A stretch of DNA of 64,000 nt, taken from contig NZ_CP168030.1 of the NCBI RefSeq assembly GCF_041529975.1, forward strand, positions 2,418,001 through 2,482,000. The letters run 5' to 3'. The position numbers were made by a program, and so were the translations under genes. Positions 8,594-18,475 of the stretch are shown here, one piece after another. The notes under the pieces were generated by a model. The model saw only the letters and a program-made list of their open reading frames with translations, was not told the DNA's origin and searched no databases. The DNA is from Microbacterium maritypicum (GTDB taxonomy: Bacteria > Actinomycetota > Actinomycetes > Actinomycetales > Microbacteriaceae). The first letter of the stretch is position 1. Every line of letters begins with the position of its first letter.

Positions 8594-9292
8594 ATGACAC
8601 GCACAGGAGAGACGGGTGTCGCGACGATCGCCGTGGACGCGGTCTCGGTGGTGCTCGACGGTCGCCCCGTGCTGCGAGAGGTCACCGCCTCGCTGACGGC
8701 TCCGACGATCGCGGTGATCGGTGCGAACGGGTCGGGGAAGTCCACGTTCGCCCGGTTGTTGAACGGACTCGTCACTCCGAGCGCCGGCGAGGTGAGGGTG
8801 CACGGCCTCGACACGGTGCGTGACCGCGCCGCCCTCCGCCGCCGCGTCGGATTCGTGTTCACGAACCCCGATGCGCAGATCCTCATGCCCACCCCGGCCG
8901 AAGACATCGCGCTGTCCCTGCGCGGCCGGGCGAAGGCCGAGGTCGCCGACCGCGTCAGAGACACCCTCGCCGTGCATGGTCTGGCGGACCACGCGGATGT
9001 CCCCGCATCCAGCCTGTCGGGGGGCCAGAAGCAGATGCTCGCCCTGGCCGCAGTACTGGCCACCGAACCGCAGCTCATCGTCGCGGACGAACCGACGACA
9101 CTCCTCGACCTGCGCAACTCCCGACGCATCGGCGACCTGCTCCTGGCACAGCGGGCCCAGGTCGTCGTGGTGACACATGACCTCGAACTGGCCGCGCGCT
9201 GTGAGGCCGCGATGCTGTTCGAAGACGGGCGGGTCACGGCGTCCGGAGAGCCGTCGACCGTGATCGCGGCCTATCGTCGAGCGTGCGGTTGA
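8594..9292 (+). CDS. bioM: ECF transporter ATPase (BioM-like)
   Basis: ATP-hydrolysing subunit of an energy-coupling-factor importer, probably for biotin. 232 residues from ATG 8594, with GGAGGG 6 nt upstream. Walker A GANGSGKST (43-51), the ECF-typical Q-loop NPDAQI (91-96), signature LSGGQKQ (141-147), Walker B LIVADEP (161-167) and the switch histidine in VVTHDLE are intact. It overlaps bioN by 10 bp. The biotin assignment rests on the small BioM-BioN gene pair and the BioQ-type operator in front of it. No S component (BioY) gene is adjacent. Confidence 0.88.
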   Translation: MTRTGETGVATIAVDAVSVVLDGRPVLREVTASLTAPTIAVIGANGSGKSTFARLLNGLVTPSAGEVRVHGLDTVRDRAALRRRVGFVFTNPDAQILMPTPAEDIALSLRGRAKAEVADRVRDTLAVHGLADHADVPASSLSGGQKQMLALAAVLATEPQLIVADEPTTLLDLRNSRRIGDLLLAQRAQVVVVTHDLELAARCEAAMLFEDGRVTASGEPSTVIAAYRRACG

Positions 9293-9882
9293 TCGCGCTC
9301 TACCGTCCCGGAAGCAGCATCCTCCATCGCGCTCCTGCCGGGCTCAAGCTCGCCGCGCTGGCGATCGGAGCACTCGTTCTGTCGCTGTACCCCCACGACG
9401 CGGTGAGCATCCCTCTCTCGCTCGCGGCGGTCCTCGCGCTGTACGGCATCGGGGGAATGCCCATCCGGGTGCCGTTGCTCGAGATCTGGCGTCTGCGCTG
9501 GATCATCGTCGTGCTCGCCGCGGCGCTCGGGGTCTTCGTCTCGCCTCTCGCGGCGTGGGTCGGCACGGGGCGCGTCGTGACGATTCTCCTGCTCGCGAGC
9601 CTGTTGACGCTCACGACCCGGATGGCGGATCTCGTGGAGGTGCTGCAGGGCATCCTGCGCCCGTTCCAGCGATGGGGAGTCGATCCCGACGCGGTGGCGC
9701 TCACGATCTCGCTCACGATCACGACGATCCCCGTGATCGCCGGCTTCGCGGAGCGCGTGCGGGATGCGTCGCGAGCCCGCGACGTGCGGTTGGGCGTGCG
9801 CGCCGTGGTGCCCCTGCTCGTTCTCGCCCTCCGACACGCGGACGATGTCGGTGACGCGCTGGCAGCACGGGGCCTGGGCTGA
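9283..9882 (+). CDS. bioN: ECF transporter transmembrane subunit T (BioN-like)
   Basis: 199-residue EcfT/CbiQ-family membrane subunit that couples the ATPase to the substrate-binding S component. It has several hydrophobic segments, an early YRPGSSILHRAPAGLKL stretch, and the two coupling motifs with Ala-Arg-Gly-type signatures near the C-terminus: ARDVRLGVR after the last long cytoplasmic helix, and AARGLG at the very end. The start is GTG 9283 inside bioM; a TTG at 9289 is an alternative. The short length is typical of BioN rather than of group II EcfT proteins. Confidence 0.86.
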   Translation: MRLIALYRPGSSILHRAPAGLKLAALAIGALVLSLYPHDAVSIPLSLAAVLALYGIGGMPIRVPLLEIWRLRWIIVVLAAALGVFVSPLAAWVGTGRVVTILLLASLLTLTTRMADLVEVLQGILRPFQRWGVDPDAVALTISLTITTIPVIAGFAERVRDASRARDVRLGVRAVVPLLVLALRHADDVGDALAARGLG

Positions 9883-9884
9883 CC

Positions 9885-11195
9885 CTATGCGGGGACGAGC
9901 GTGCGCACTCCGACCGGCGGCAGCGGCGTCGTCTGAGACGCGAGTCGGAGCGCCGCGAGGATCAGGGCGACCGCGATCAGAGCGGTCGCGACGGATGTGC
10001 CGAGTACCAGGAGCATCAGGACACCGACCAGGCCGCTCAGCGCTCCCGCGACGAGGCGGGGTAGCGAACCGGTGGCCTGCGGCGCGGGCTGTGACTCGAA
10101 ACGGCTGAAGGCCACAGCGACGAGTGCGGTCAGCGCGAGCGCGGTCGCGAGCCAGAGCGGTCGGGCCGCCCACCAGTCCGCGCTGTCGAGCGACGGGAGC
10201 GCGACGCCCGTGAAGAGGGCATACACGGCGGTCGCGCCGGCCATCACCAGCAGGACAGGCATGTGCCAGAGATAGATCGTCATGGTGCGCACCGTCACGA
10301 ACGCCGTGAATGCCGCCACGCGCGGTCGGCGGCTGAACCGCTCGATGCGTTCGCGGTGCAGGGAGAGCAGGCTGGTGTGTGCGACGCCGACGAGCAGGAG
10401 GGCTGCAGTCGGCGGGTTGATGTTGGCGATGAGGTCGGGGGAGTACACCCCGGTCAGGAACGTTGCGACGAGCAGGAGCAGGGCGCCGAGGCCCGCGGTG
10501 GCCCGGACGCGTCGACTCAGGCGCCCGATGCGTCCGTCGGCGAGGAAGAACCCCAGCTGCTGCAGCGTCATCCACACGAAGGCGAGGTTCAGGAAGCCGA
10601 GGCCCTCGAGCCCGGTCGCGGCGCGCAACACGTCGACGGCGATGGATGCCGCGACGAGAGCACCGATCGTGCGGTAGGGGGCGCGCTCGTGGGCGGCGGC
10701 CAATGCGGGAAGCAGCGCCTGGCACAGGAGGAAGACGCCGAGGAACCAGAGCGGCTGACCGTAGCGGAAGCCCGCGGTCGCGATCAGATCGGCGGGTACA
10801 CCGAAGACCGTGAGCAGCGCGAGCCCGACGCCGACGATGGCGATCGTGAAGACGGCGGGTCGCAGCAGACGATGCAGTCGCCCGGCCACGAACCCGAGGG
10901 CGCTCCCGCCGCGCTCCCGCAGCCGACGGTAGGCGAGGAGCCCGGAGAACCCGCCGATGACGAAGAACAGCGGCATCACCTGGAGGAGCCAACTCAGCGG
11001 TGCGATCCACCCGGTACCGTCGCTGGCGTTCTCGAACACGGGGCCGGACGCGTCGACGGTGACGCCCACCATGATCGAGTGGAGCAGGACCACGCCGACG
11101 ACGCAGAGCGCCCGGACGAAGTCGATCCCGGTGTCACGGGACGCGCGTTGCGGAGGCGCGATGATGCCGGCAGTGGGTGCCTGGACGGTGGTCAT
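9885..11195 (-). CDS. Acyltransferase family 3 membrane protein
   Basis: 436-residue polytopic acyltransferase (OafA/YrhL, Acyl_transf_3 family) that moves acyl groups to surface glycans or similar acceptors. The N-terminal block RDTGIDFVRALCVVGVVLLH (about 20-39) is the family start, with an Arg near the first helix, followed by a FFVIGGFSG segment and about ten membrane spans. The putative family histidine is at the end of helix 1 (LLHS). ATG 11195 has GAGGAGGACTC upstream. It is convergent with bioN, 2 bp apart. The acceptor cannot be read from sequence. No SGNH domain is attached. Confidence 0.9.
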   Translation of the reverse strand: MTTVQAPTAGIIAPPQRASRDTGIDFVRALCVVGVVLLHSIMVGVTVDASGPVFENASDGTGWIAPLSWLLQVMPLFFVIGGFSGLLAYRRLRERGGSALGFVAGRLHRLLRPAVFTIAIVGVGLALLTVFGVPADLIATAGFRYGQPLWFLGVFLLCQALLPALAAAHERAPYRTIGALVAASIAVDVLRAATGLEGLGFLNLAFVWMTLQQLGFFLADGRIGRLSRRVRATAGLGALLLLVATFLTGVYSPDLIANINPPTAALLLVGVAHTSLLSLHRERIERFSRRPRVAAFTAFVTVRTMTIYLWHMPVLLVMAGATAVYALFTGVALPSLDSADWWAARPLWLATALALTALVAVAFSRFESQPAPQATGSLPRLVAGALSGLVGVLMLLVLGTSVATALIAVALILAALRLASQTTPLPPVGVRTLVPA

Positions 11196-11293
11196 GAGTC
11201 CTCCTCGGGAGCGGTGTCCCAGGAGACTATGGATGCCGTGTCCGCGGATGCATCACCCTCGGGTGCCGTTACGACCCCCTACGACGGTGTGAG

Positions 11294-11965
11294 TCAGGAG
11301 GACGGCTCGACCAGTCCGGTGTCGTAGGCGAGGATCACCGCATGCACGCGGTCGCGGAGGTTCAGCTTGGCGAGTACCTTGCCGACATGGGTCTTGACGG
11401 TCTGCTCCGCGATGAAGAGGTCGGCCGCGATCTCGGTGTTCGAGCGCCCTTTCCCGATCAGTACCAGCACCTCCCGCTCACGGTCGGTGAGTTCGGCGAG
11501 CGCAGTGGTCGGGCGAGGTGCACGGGGCCTGCGGCCGGCGAACTGCTCGATGATTCGTCGGGTCACGCTCGGCGCGAGGAGCGCATCCCCGTTCGCGACG
11601 ACGCGCACCGCGTGCACGAGCTCCTCGGGGAGTGCGTCCTTCAGCAGGAACCCGCTGGCTCCGGCCTCCAGCGCGTCGTACACGTAGTCGTCGATGTCGA
11701 AGGTGGTGAGCATCAGGATCCGGGGGACATGCGCGGCGGGGTACGACGGGCCGAGAATCCGCCGGGTGGCTTCGATCCCGTCGAGTTCGGGCATGCGCAC
11801 GTCCATCAGGATCACGTCGGGATCCAGACGCGCCGCCAGGGCGACGGCTTCGGCGCCGTTCGCCGCCTGCCCGGACACCCGAATGCCCTCGTGGGCATCG
11901 AGGAGAGCGGCGAAACCCGCACGGACCATGGCCTGATCGTCGGCGATGAGGACGCTGATCGTCAC
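11294..11965 (-). CDS. NarL/FixJ-type response regulator
   Basis: 223-residue two-component regulator with an N-terminal receiver and a C-terminal LuxR-type helix-turn-helix. Receiver acidic pocket Asp9-Asp10, phospho-acceptor Asp55 in ILMDVRMPE, switch Thr in LTTFD and the conserved Lys in FLLKDA are present. The HTH begins at [15 protein letters not shown] and includes [18 protein letters not shown]. The start GTG 11965 overlaps the kinase stop (GTGA) and is preceded by AGGAGA. It is co-transcribed with the kinase and the DedA gene. Target genes are unknown. Confidence 0.94.
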   Translation of the reverse strand: MTISVLIADDQAMVRAGFAALLDAHEGIRVSGQAANGAEAVALAARLDPDVILMDVRMPELDGIEATRRILGPSYPAAHVPRILMLTTFDIDDYVYDALEAGASGFLLKDALPEELVHAVRVVANGDALLAPSVTRRIIEQFAGRRPRAPRPTTALAELTDREREVLVLIGKGRSNTEIAADLFIAEQTVKTHVGKVLAKLNLRDRVHAVILAYDTGLVEPSS

Positions 11966-13236
11966 GGGGTCTCCTTGTCGAGAGAAGCGGCTGCGCCCGC
12001 ATCGGAACCGTCCGCATCCAGGGGGAGCAAGGCCTCCACGTCCCAGCCGCCATCGGATGAGGGGCCGGCCGAAAGGCTGCCGCCCAGGATCTCGGCGCGT
12101 TCGCGCATCCCGCGCAGGCCGTAGCCCCCGCCGGGGCCGTCGGGCGTGCGGGGCGGTGCGCCGTTGTGCACACGGATGCGGATGCTGCGGGCCTCGGCAC
12201 GCAGCTGCACGGCGATGCGGGCACCGGGCGCATGCCGCACGGCGTTGCTCAGCGCCTCCTGGACGATGCGGAACGCGGCGATCTGCACCGAGGGTGTCGC
12301 GGCTGCTGCGGCCTCGCCGCCCTCGAGCACGAGTCCGACCTCGACCCCCGCGCGGCGGATGGTGTCGACCAGCGCCGGGATGTCGTCGATGCCCTGTTGG
12401 GGAGCGAGCTCGGCGGTCTGGTCTTCGGTGCGGAGCACCCCGAGCATCCGCCGCATCTCGGCCAGCGAGCCGCGGGCGGTCGCAGCGATGTCGTCGAACT
12501 CGGCTGTCGCCGCGTCGTTGAGCGCGGGAATGCGATATTTGGCGGTCGACGCCTGCACCTGGATCACGGACATGCTGTGTGCGACCACGTCGTGCAGCTC
12601 GCGCGCGATCCGCGTGCGTTCCTCGACGAGCGCGCGCCGGGCCTCCTCGAGCGCGCTGTGCTCCTTCTCGCGCGTCAGCTCGGCAGCGACCCGGACCCTC
12701 CCGGCGACGAGCGCCGCGATGAGGTACACCGCGGATGCCACCGCTGTCGTGACGATGAGGTCGGCCGTGGCGCTGGCGGATGACTCCGGCGTGGCCACCA
12801 TGTCGGGGCGGAGCCCCGGCGCCAGAAGCGATGCGATCGCGCCGAGGATCAGTGCGAAGGCACCGAGCCGTGCGCCATGGAGGAATGTGACCACCCCGAC
12901 GAACAGGGCGAAGGTCAGGAGGGCGGGGACGGACCAGGGCCACGGCGACTGGATCGCGAGTTCCGGCACGACCGTGAGTGGCAGGGTGAGTGCTCCCACG
13001 GTGAACAAGCCGATCGCCCAGACCGGGCGGCTGATCGCGAGCACAGGCGAGACGCACAGCGCCGCGCCGAGGATGAACGACAGAGGCAGCGGCGTGCCGG
13101 ACAGGACGGTCTGGAGCGGGACGAGGATCGCGTACAACGCCACGACCGCCGCACCCAGCGCCCCGAGGGCGAAGGTGCGACGGCTGATCCGTTGGCGCAG
13201 CGGTGTGCGCTGTCGGCGGCGTGCCATGACTGTCAT
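11962..13236 (-). CDS. Sensor histidine kinase (HisKA_3 type)
   Basis: 424-residue membrane kinase. An N-terminal domain with about six hydrophobic segments precedes a dimerisation/phospho-acceptor helix with the HisKA_3 motif [17 protein letters not shown] (first His is the phosphorylation site). A HATPase domain follows with the N-box [11 protein letters not shown] and G-boxes [14 protein letters not shown]. The stop overlaps the response regulator start. The start at 13236 overlaps the DedA stop (ATGA); ATG 13227 with AGGA 8 nt upstream is an equally good choice. No periplasmic sensor domain is apparent, so it probably senses a membrane or envelope signal. Confidence 0.93.
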   Translation of the reverse strand: MTVMARRRQRTPLRQRISRRTFALGALGAAVVALYAILVPLQTVLSGTPLPLSFILGAALCVSPVLAISRPVWAIGLFTVGALTLPLTVVPELAIQSPWPWSVPALLTFALFVGVVTFLHGARLGAFALILGAIASLLAPGLRPDMVATPESSASATADLIVTTAVASAVYLIAALVAGRVRVAAELTREKEHSALEEARRALVEERTRIARELHDVVAHSMSVIQVQASTAKYRIPALNDAATAEFDDIAATARGSLAEMRRMLGVLRTEDQTAELAPQQGIDDIPALVDTIRRAGVEVGLVLEGGEAAAAATPSVQIAAFRIVQEALSNAVRHAPGARIAVQLRAEARSIRIRVHNGAPPRTPDGPGGGYGLRGMRERAEILGGSLSAGPSSDGGWDVEALLPLDADGSDAGAAASLDKETP

Positions 13237-13850
13237 CCTGCCAGTTGCGGCGCGGGAGCGCGGCGGCGCCGGGCCGCGGCGATGCGGTCGATCGTGAAGC
13301 CGATCACGAGCGCGATGACGATGCCGAGACCGGCGCTCAGCAGCGGCTGGTCCTTGATCCAGGCGCCGGCGAGCAGGCCGATCGCCAGGCTGAAGACGCT
13401 CCAGCTGGCACCGGCGATCAGACTCAGGGGCAGGAAACGCCGCCACGGGAACCCGAGAGCCCCGGCGGACATGTTGACCGCGACGCGTCCGACCGGGATG
13501 TAGCGGGCGCCGAGGATGAGGGTGGCACTGCGCCGATCGAGCGCCTGCTGAGCGTAGGCGAATGTCGCCGCCACACGGGGGCGTCTCATCCAGGCGAAGC
13601 GCGTGGTGCCGAGCCGTCGGCCGATCACGAAGGCGATGTTGTCGCCGATCGCCGCGCCGATCGCGGCGACCGCACCGAGGAGAAGCAGATTCCCGTCGCC
13701 GGTGGACGCGGCGACGGCCGCGGCCGCCACGAGCACCGTCTCGCTCGGCACCGGGGGGAAGAAGCCGTCGATCACGGTGACCGTGAACAGGACCAGGTAC
13801 AGCCAGGGCGAGGCGATGGCCTGCATGATGAGCTCGTTGAGGATGTCCAC
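13233..13850 (-). CDS. DedA/VTT-family membrane protein
   Basis: 205-residue DedA (SNARE-associated/VTT domain) protein, a family linked to undecaprenyl-phosphate and phospholipid translocation and membrane-potential tolerance. The conserved motifs are visible: the amphipathic re-entrant FFPPVPSE (30-37), GDNIAFVIGRRLG (68-80) and the signature GARYIPVGRVAVNMSAG (about 113-129) with its Arg and Pro. The GTG start at 13850 has AGGA directly upstream, so initiation is weak or leaderless. It is the first gene of the kinase-regulator operon, so the two-component system may respond to envelope stress. Confidence 0.92.
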   Translation of the reverse strand: MDILNELIMQAIASPWLYLVLFTVTVIDGFFPPVPSETVLVAAAAVAASTGDGNLLLLGAVAAIGAAIGDNIAFVIGRRLGTTRFAWMRRPRVAATFAYAQQALDRRSATLILGARYIPVGRVAVNMSAGALGFPWRRFLPLSLIAGASWSVFSLAIGLLAGAWIKDQPLLSAGLGIVIALVIGFTIDRIAAARRRRAPAPQLAG

Positions 13851-13955
13851 TCCTGCACGCTATGCAGCGCGTACCCGGGCGGTCATCCCTCTGGGGTATC
13901 GCGGGCCTCACTCTCCGGGCTGATCTTGCTGACCGCCGCTCCCGGCCATGGCGCT

Positions 13956-13961
13956 TATACT
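13956..13961 (+). promoter_or_regulatory. Possible -10 for the ABC-F gene
   Basis: TATACT lies 52 bp before the GTG start of the ABC-F gene in the intergenic gap after DedA, predicting a leader of roughly 45 nt. A TTGCTG at 13926 is too far away to be a standard -35. Confidence 0.35.
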
Positions 13962-14013
13962 GGGAGGCTGGCCGATCGGCCGAACACCCTCCCTGAAAGA
14001 ACGGACGTCCGCT

Positions 14014-15612
<1,599 letters not shown>

Positions 15613-15620
15613 CGCGCGCA

Positions 15621-15650
15621 CGATCCTCCGAAGCGACGACGATCCTCCGA
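15621..15650. repeat. Direct repeat upstream of the HAD gene
   Basis: CGATCCTCCGA occurs at 15621-15631 and again at 15640-15650, a 19-bp period just under two helical turns. Downstream, GCGGA-TCG-TCCGC near 15690-15705 forms a small palindrome. Together they could be operator half-sites, but no regulator gene is adjacent. Confidence 0.35.
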
Positions 15651-15748
15651 CCTTTCCCCGCGGATATCTCGGCGAATCGTCGGAACATCGGCGGATCGTC
15701 CGCTGCGTGGGCGCGATGAGCGGTGGCCCCAATGTCGGCGACCGCTTG

Positions 15749-15754
15749 TAGCGT
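15749..15754 (+). promoter_or_regulatory. Leaderless-type -10 of the HAD gene
   Basis: TAGCGT ends exactly 6 nt before ATG 15761, so transcription would start at or next to the start codon. The intervening GAGGGC is too close to the ATG to act as a ribosome binding site. Confidence 0.45.
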
Positions 15755-15760
15755 GAGGGC

Positions 15761-16429
15761 ATGAGCATGGATCACATCCGCGCCGTGTGCTGGGACTGGA
15801 ACGGCACGCTGCTCGACGACGTGGAGATCTGTCGTCAGGTGATGAACTCCGTGCTCGAGGAGCACGCGCTCGATCCGCTGACCGATGAGCACGCCTACCG
15901 ATCGGTCTTCCGATTCCCGATCCGGGACTTCTACGGCTCCGTCGGGCTCGGCGATGACAGATTCGTGCCCGCCGCGACGGCCTACCTCGAACTGCTCGCG
16001 GCGCGGGTCGGAGAGGCGCAGCTCCACCCCGATGCGCGCGCCACGCTCGCGGCTCTCCACGAGCGCGGCATCCGCCAGGTGCTCGCTTCGGCGACCCTTC
16101 CCGATGCACTCGCGCAGCAGATGGCCCCGTACGATCTGGGCGACGCGTTCGAGGACGTGCTGTCGATCGACGACCCGTATCGCGCGTCCAAGCACGACGT
16201 CATCGCGCGGTGGCTGTCGGCATCCGGCCTCCCGCCGAGCGCTGTGCTCGTCATCGGAGACACCAATCACGACCGGGAGATCGCGGAGGATCTCGGCGCG
16301 GAGTTCGTGCACTTCGACGGCGGCCACCAGAACTGGTCCGGCGACACCCGTCGGATCGCGACGCTCCGCGAGGTGCTCGACGTCCTGACCCCGATCACCG
16401 ATAGTCCTGAGCTGAGGGAACTCGCCTGA
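15761..16429 (+). CDS. HAD-superfamily hydrolase, phosphoglycolate phosphatase-like
   Basis: 222-residue haloacid dehalogenase-fold protein with a helical cap between motif I and II. Motif I is WDWNGTLLD (nucleophile Asp12; the +2 position is Asn14, not Asp), followed by LASATLP (motif II), a Lys in RASKHDVI (motif III) and VIGDTNHDREIAEDLG (motif IV). Asn in place of the usual general-acid Asp is unusual for a phosphatase and may change activity. The start at ATG 15761 fits a leaderless promoter; ATG 15767 is an alternative. The substrate is unknown. Confidence 0.86.
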   Translation: MSMDHIRAVCWDWNGTLLDDVEICRQVMNSVLEEHALDPLTDEHAYRSVFRFPIRDFYGSVGLGDDRFVPAATAYLELLAARVGEAQLHPDARATLAALHERGIRQVLASATLPDALAQQMAPYDLGDAFEDVLSIDDPYRASKHDVIARWLSASGLPPSAVLVIGDTNHDREIAEDLGAEFVHFDGGHQNWSGDTRRIATLREVLDVLTPITDSPELRELA

Positions 16430-16473
16430 GCCTTCCGGCGTGCAGCCGGAGCACCCATGGCATAGTCGGGAAC

Positions 16474-17061
16474 ATGTCGGCACAGCAGGGGCTCCCTTCG
16501 TCAGAGGTCAGTCGGTGGCTGCGTGCTCAGCCCGGGCTCACCGGTGCGGCGCCTCCTCTCGTACGCGCTGACCTTCCTGACGATCCGGTCTCACTCTTCC
16601 TCGACTGGATCGGGAAGGCCGCCACCGCAGGCGTGCCCGAGCCACACGTCGCCACCTTGGCGACGGTCGACGAAGACGGCATGCCGGATGCGCGCTCACT
16701 GATCCTCAAGGACGTCGACGAGCGCGGATGGGCCTTCGCCGGAGCGCGCTCCTCTCGAAAGGGTGCGCAGATCGGCGCGCATCCTGCGGCGGCACTGAAC
16801 TTCTGGTGGCAGCCCCTCCTGCGAGCGGTGCGCGTTCGCGGGCGGGTCCAGGAGGCCTCCGCGGAGGAAAGTGCGGCAGACCTCGCTGCGCGTTCCGCCG
16901 CCGCTCGTGAGGGCGTCACCCCAGGGGAGTGGGTCCTCTGGCGGATCATCGCCGCACGAGTCGAGTTCTGGCAGGGGTCGCCGGAACGAGACCACACGCG
17001 GATCGTCTACGAGCGCACGGAGACCGGCTGGGCATGCACGATGACGCCCTGGATGGACTGA
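16474..17061 (+). CDS. Pyridoxamine 5'-phosphate oxidase family protein (PdxH-like)
   Basis: 195-residue FMN-binding split-barrel protein. The block ATVDEDGMPDARSLILKDVD, FAGARSSRKGAQI, NFWWQPLLRAVRVRGRVQ and C-terminal EFWQGSPERDHTRI follow the order of PdxH, which oxidises PNP or PMP to PLP. Two conserved ligands differ: the usual RLHDR near the C-terminus reads RDHTR, and the terminal RLxP reads TPWMD. It may therefore be a divergent PdxH or a PhzG-like flavin oxidase. It is convergent with the SURF1 gene, 15 bp apart. Confidence 0.78.
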   Translation: MSAQQGLPSSEVSRWLRAQPGLTGAAPPLVRADLPDDPVSLFLDWIGKAATAGVPEPHVATLATVDEDGMPDARSLILKDVDERGWAFAGARSSRKGAQIGAHPAAALNFWWQPLLRAVRVRGRVQEASAEESAADLAARSAAAREGVTPGEWVLWRIIAARVEFWQGSPERDHTRIVYERTETGWACTMTPWMD

Positions 17062-17076
17062 CTCCGGGAGAGTCGG

Positions 17077-17889
17077 TCAGCGGACGTCGAGCAGCTCGTC
17101 TTCGACGTCGGCGTCGTGGTCCTTGCGCCGTGGAGTCTTCACGGGTGTCGGGACGCCCTCGACGTCCTCACGGTGCTTCACGATCTCGGTCCGGATGATG
17201 TAGCCGATGAAGATGAAGCCCATGAGGGCGAACAGGATCCATTGGATCGCGTAGGAGAGATGCGGGCCCGGGTCGTCCGTGGGGGAGTCGAAGCCACCCA
17301 GCGCGCCGGCGCCGGCCGGCTCCTCGGTCACGACGCGGCCGTAGGCGCCGGTGATCACATCCCCGTCGGTCAGCGCGGCGATCGAGGGCAGATGGATGGT
17401 CGGCACCTGACCTTCCGGTGCGCCCCGGCCCGATGCGGGCAGCTGCTCCCCGGGCCGCAGGCGCACCGTGACCTCGGCCTCGCCTTCCGGCGGGGACGGC
17501 ACAGAGTCGGGCTCCGCACCCTCGCCCGGCGCCACCCAGCCGCGATCGACGATGAACACGCGACCATCAGCGTCGCGGAACGGCACCAGTACCTCGAAGG
17601 CGCTCGTACCGCCGTGCGGTCGATTGCGCACGAGCAGTTGCTGGTCGGCCAGGTACTCACCCTGCAGCGTCACAGGGCGCCACTCGTCTGAGGGGTCGAG
17701 CGCACCGTCAGCGCCGATGACATCGGCGAGGGGAACGGGGTCCGCGTCGTAGTTCTGCTCGACGAGTTCGATCTGGGCGGCACGAGTCTCGTTCCGCTCG
17801 AACTGCCAATTCGACAGGAAGACGCACGCGATGGCGAAGCCGATGGCGATGAGCACGTACACCGCCCACCTGGTCAGACGGCGACTCAT
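17077..17889 (-). CDS. SURF1-family cytochrome oxidase assembly protein
   Basis: 270-residue SURF1 protein, which helps insert heme a into cytochrome c oxidase. It has the two-helix layout of the family: an N-terminal span (YVLIAIGFAIACVFLSNWQFERNE ends at the WQ/R motif, about 11-34) and a C-terminal span (about 214-232, YAIQWILFALMGFIFIGYII), with an extracytoplasmic domain containing VRNRPHGG, FIVDRGWV and LSYAIQW motifs. The C-terminal tail is charged and cytoplasmic. The start ATG overlaps the stop of the upstream small gene (ATGA). Heme A is made by CtaA, also in this window but 16 kb away. Confidence 0.94.
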   Translation of the reverse strand: MSRRLTRWAVYVLIAIGFAIACVFLSNWQFERNETRAAQIELVEQNYDADPVPLADVIGADGALDPSDEWRPVTLQGEYLADQQLLVRNRPHGGTSAFEVLVPFRDADGRVFIVDRGWVAPGEGAEPDSVPSPPEGEAEVTVRLRPGEQLPASGRGAPEGQVPTIHLPSIAALTDGDVITGAYGRVVTEEPAGAGALGGFDSPTDDPGPHLSYAIQWILFALMGFIFIGYIIRTEIVKHREDVEGVPTPVKTPRRKDHDADVEDELLDVR

Positions 17890-18080
17890 GCGGGAACACC
17901 GTCGCGGACGGTCACCGGGAAGTCCCGTGCGGCCAGGTAGTCGCGGAGGAAGTCCACGTGCTCGTCACACGCCAGCCACACCTTCTCGCGATCGGCGGCA
18001 TGGATGCGGGGATTGCGCCACACCACTTGTCTGGTCGCCGCGCTCCGGCAGCCGGCGCGCGAGCACTCGAGGTCAGTCAT
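17886..18080 (-). CDS. Small Cys/His-rich protein of the SURF1 operon
   Basis: 64-residue protein with a likely metal site: CSRAGC at 6-11, then CDEH at 38-41. Homologues occur next to SURF1 in actinobacteria and are sometimes labelled acetone carboxylase, which this size rules out. It overlaps DUF3099 upstream and SURF1 downstream by 4 bp each, so it is translated within the same operon. A zinc-binding role is inferred from the spacing only; function is unknown. Confidence 0.78.
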   Translation of the reverse strand: MTDLECSRAGCRSAATRQVVWRNPRIHAADREKVWLACDEHVDFLRDYLAARDFPVTVRDGVPA

Positions 18081-18424
18081 CGGTCTTTCGGGCCTTCGTG
18101 GATCGTGAACACCTGCGGAGCCGGAGCTTCGGTCTCGATCGGAGCAGGTCGAGGGGTGTCGAGCTCGCGCACCGGAGACTCCGCTGTGGCCTCAGTGCTG
18201 TCGCTTCCCGCGTTCGCGAAGACGACCGCGATGTAGGGCAGTACGGCGGCCGCGATCCCGAATACCCACGTGTACCAGCCGTACGGCTGCACGAGCACCA
18301 TGAGCCCGAAGCACACGATGCGGATGGTCATCGTCAAGGCATAACGGCGCACACGATGATCAGCCTCATCCCGCGGAGACTGCGGCAGTGAGGTGACGGC
18401 CGGGACTTGACGCGCGTTCTTCAC
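18077..18424 (-). CDS. DUF3099 membrane protein
   Basis: 115-residue actinobacterial DUF3099 protein. An N-terminal charged region is followed by two adjacent membrane spans (about 29-45 and 52-69), broken by the PYGWYTWVFG loop, and then by a disordered Pro/Glu/Thr-rich tail. The GTG start at 18424 follows no convincing ribosome binding site; a TAGGCT hexamer 9 nt upstream suggests a near-leaderless transcript. First gene of the DUF3099-small protein-SURF1 operon, which hints at a membrane role linked to respiratory oxidase assembly. Function unknown. Confidence 0.86.
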   Translation of the reverse strand: MKNARQVPAVTSLPQSPRDEADHRVRRYALTMTIRIVCFGLMVLVQPYGWYTWVFGIAAAVLPYIAVVFANAGSDSTEATAESPVRELDTPRPAPIETEAPAPQVFTIHEGPKDR

Positions 18425-18475
18425 GATGTCTCAAGCCTACGCCGGTGCAGCCCTCCCGGCGTGCCGTTCGGCGAC

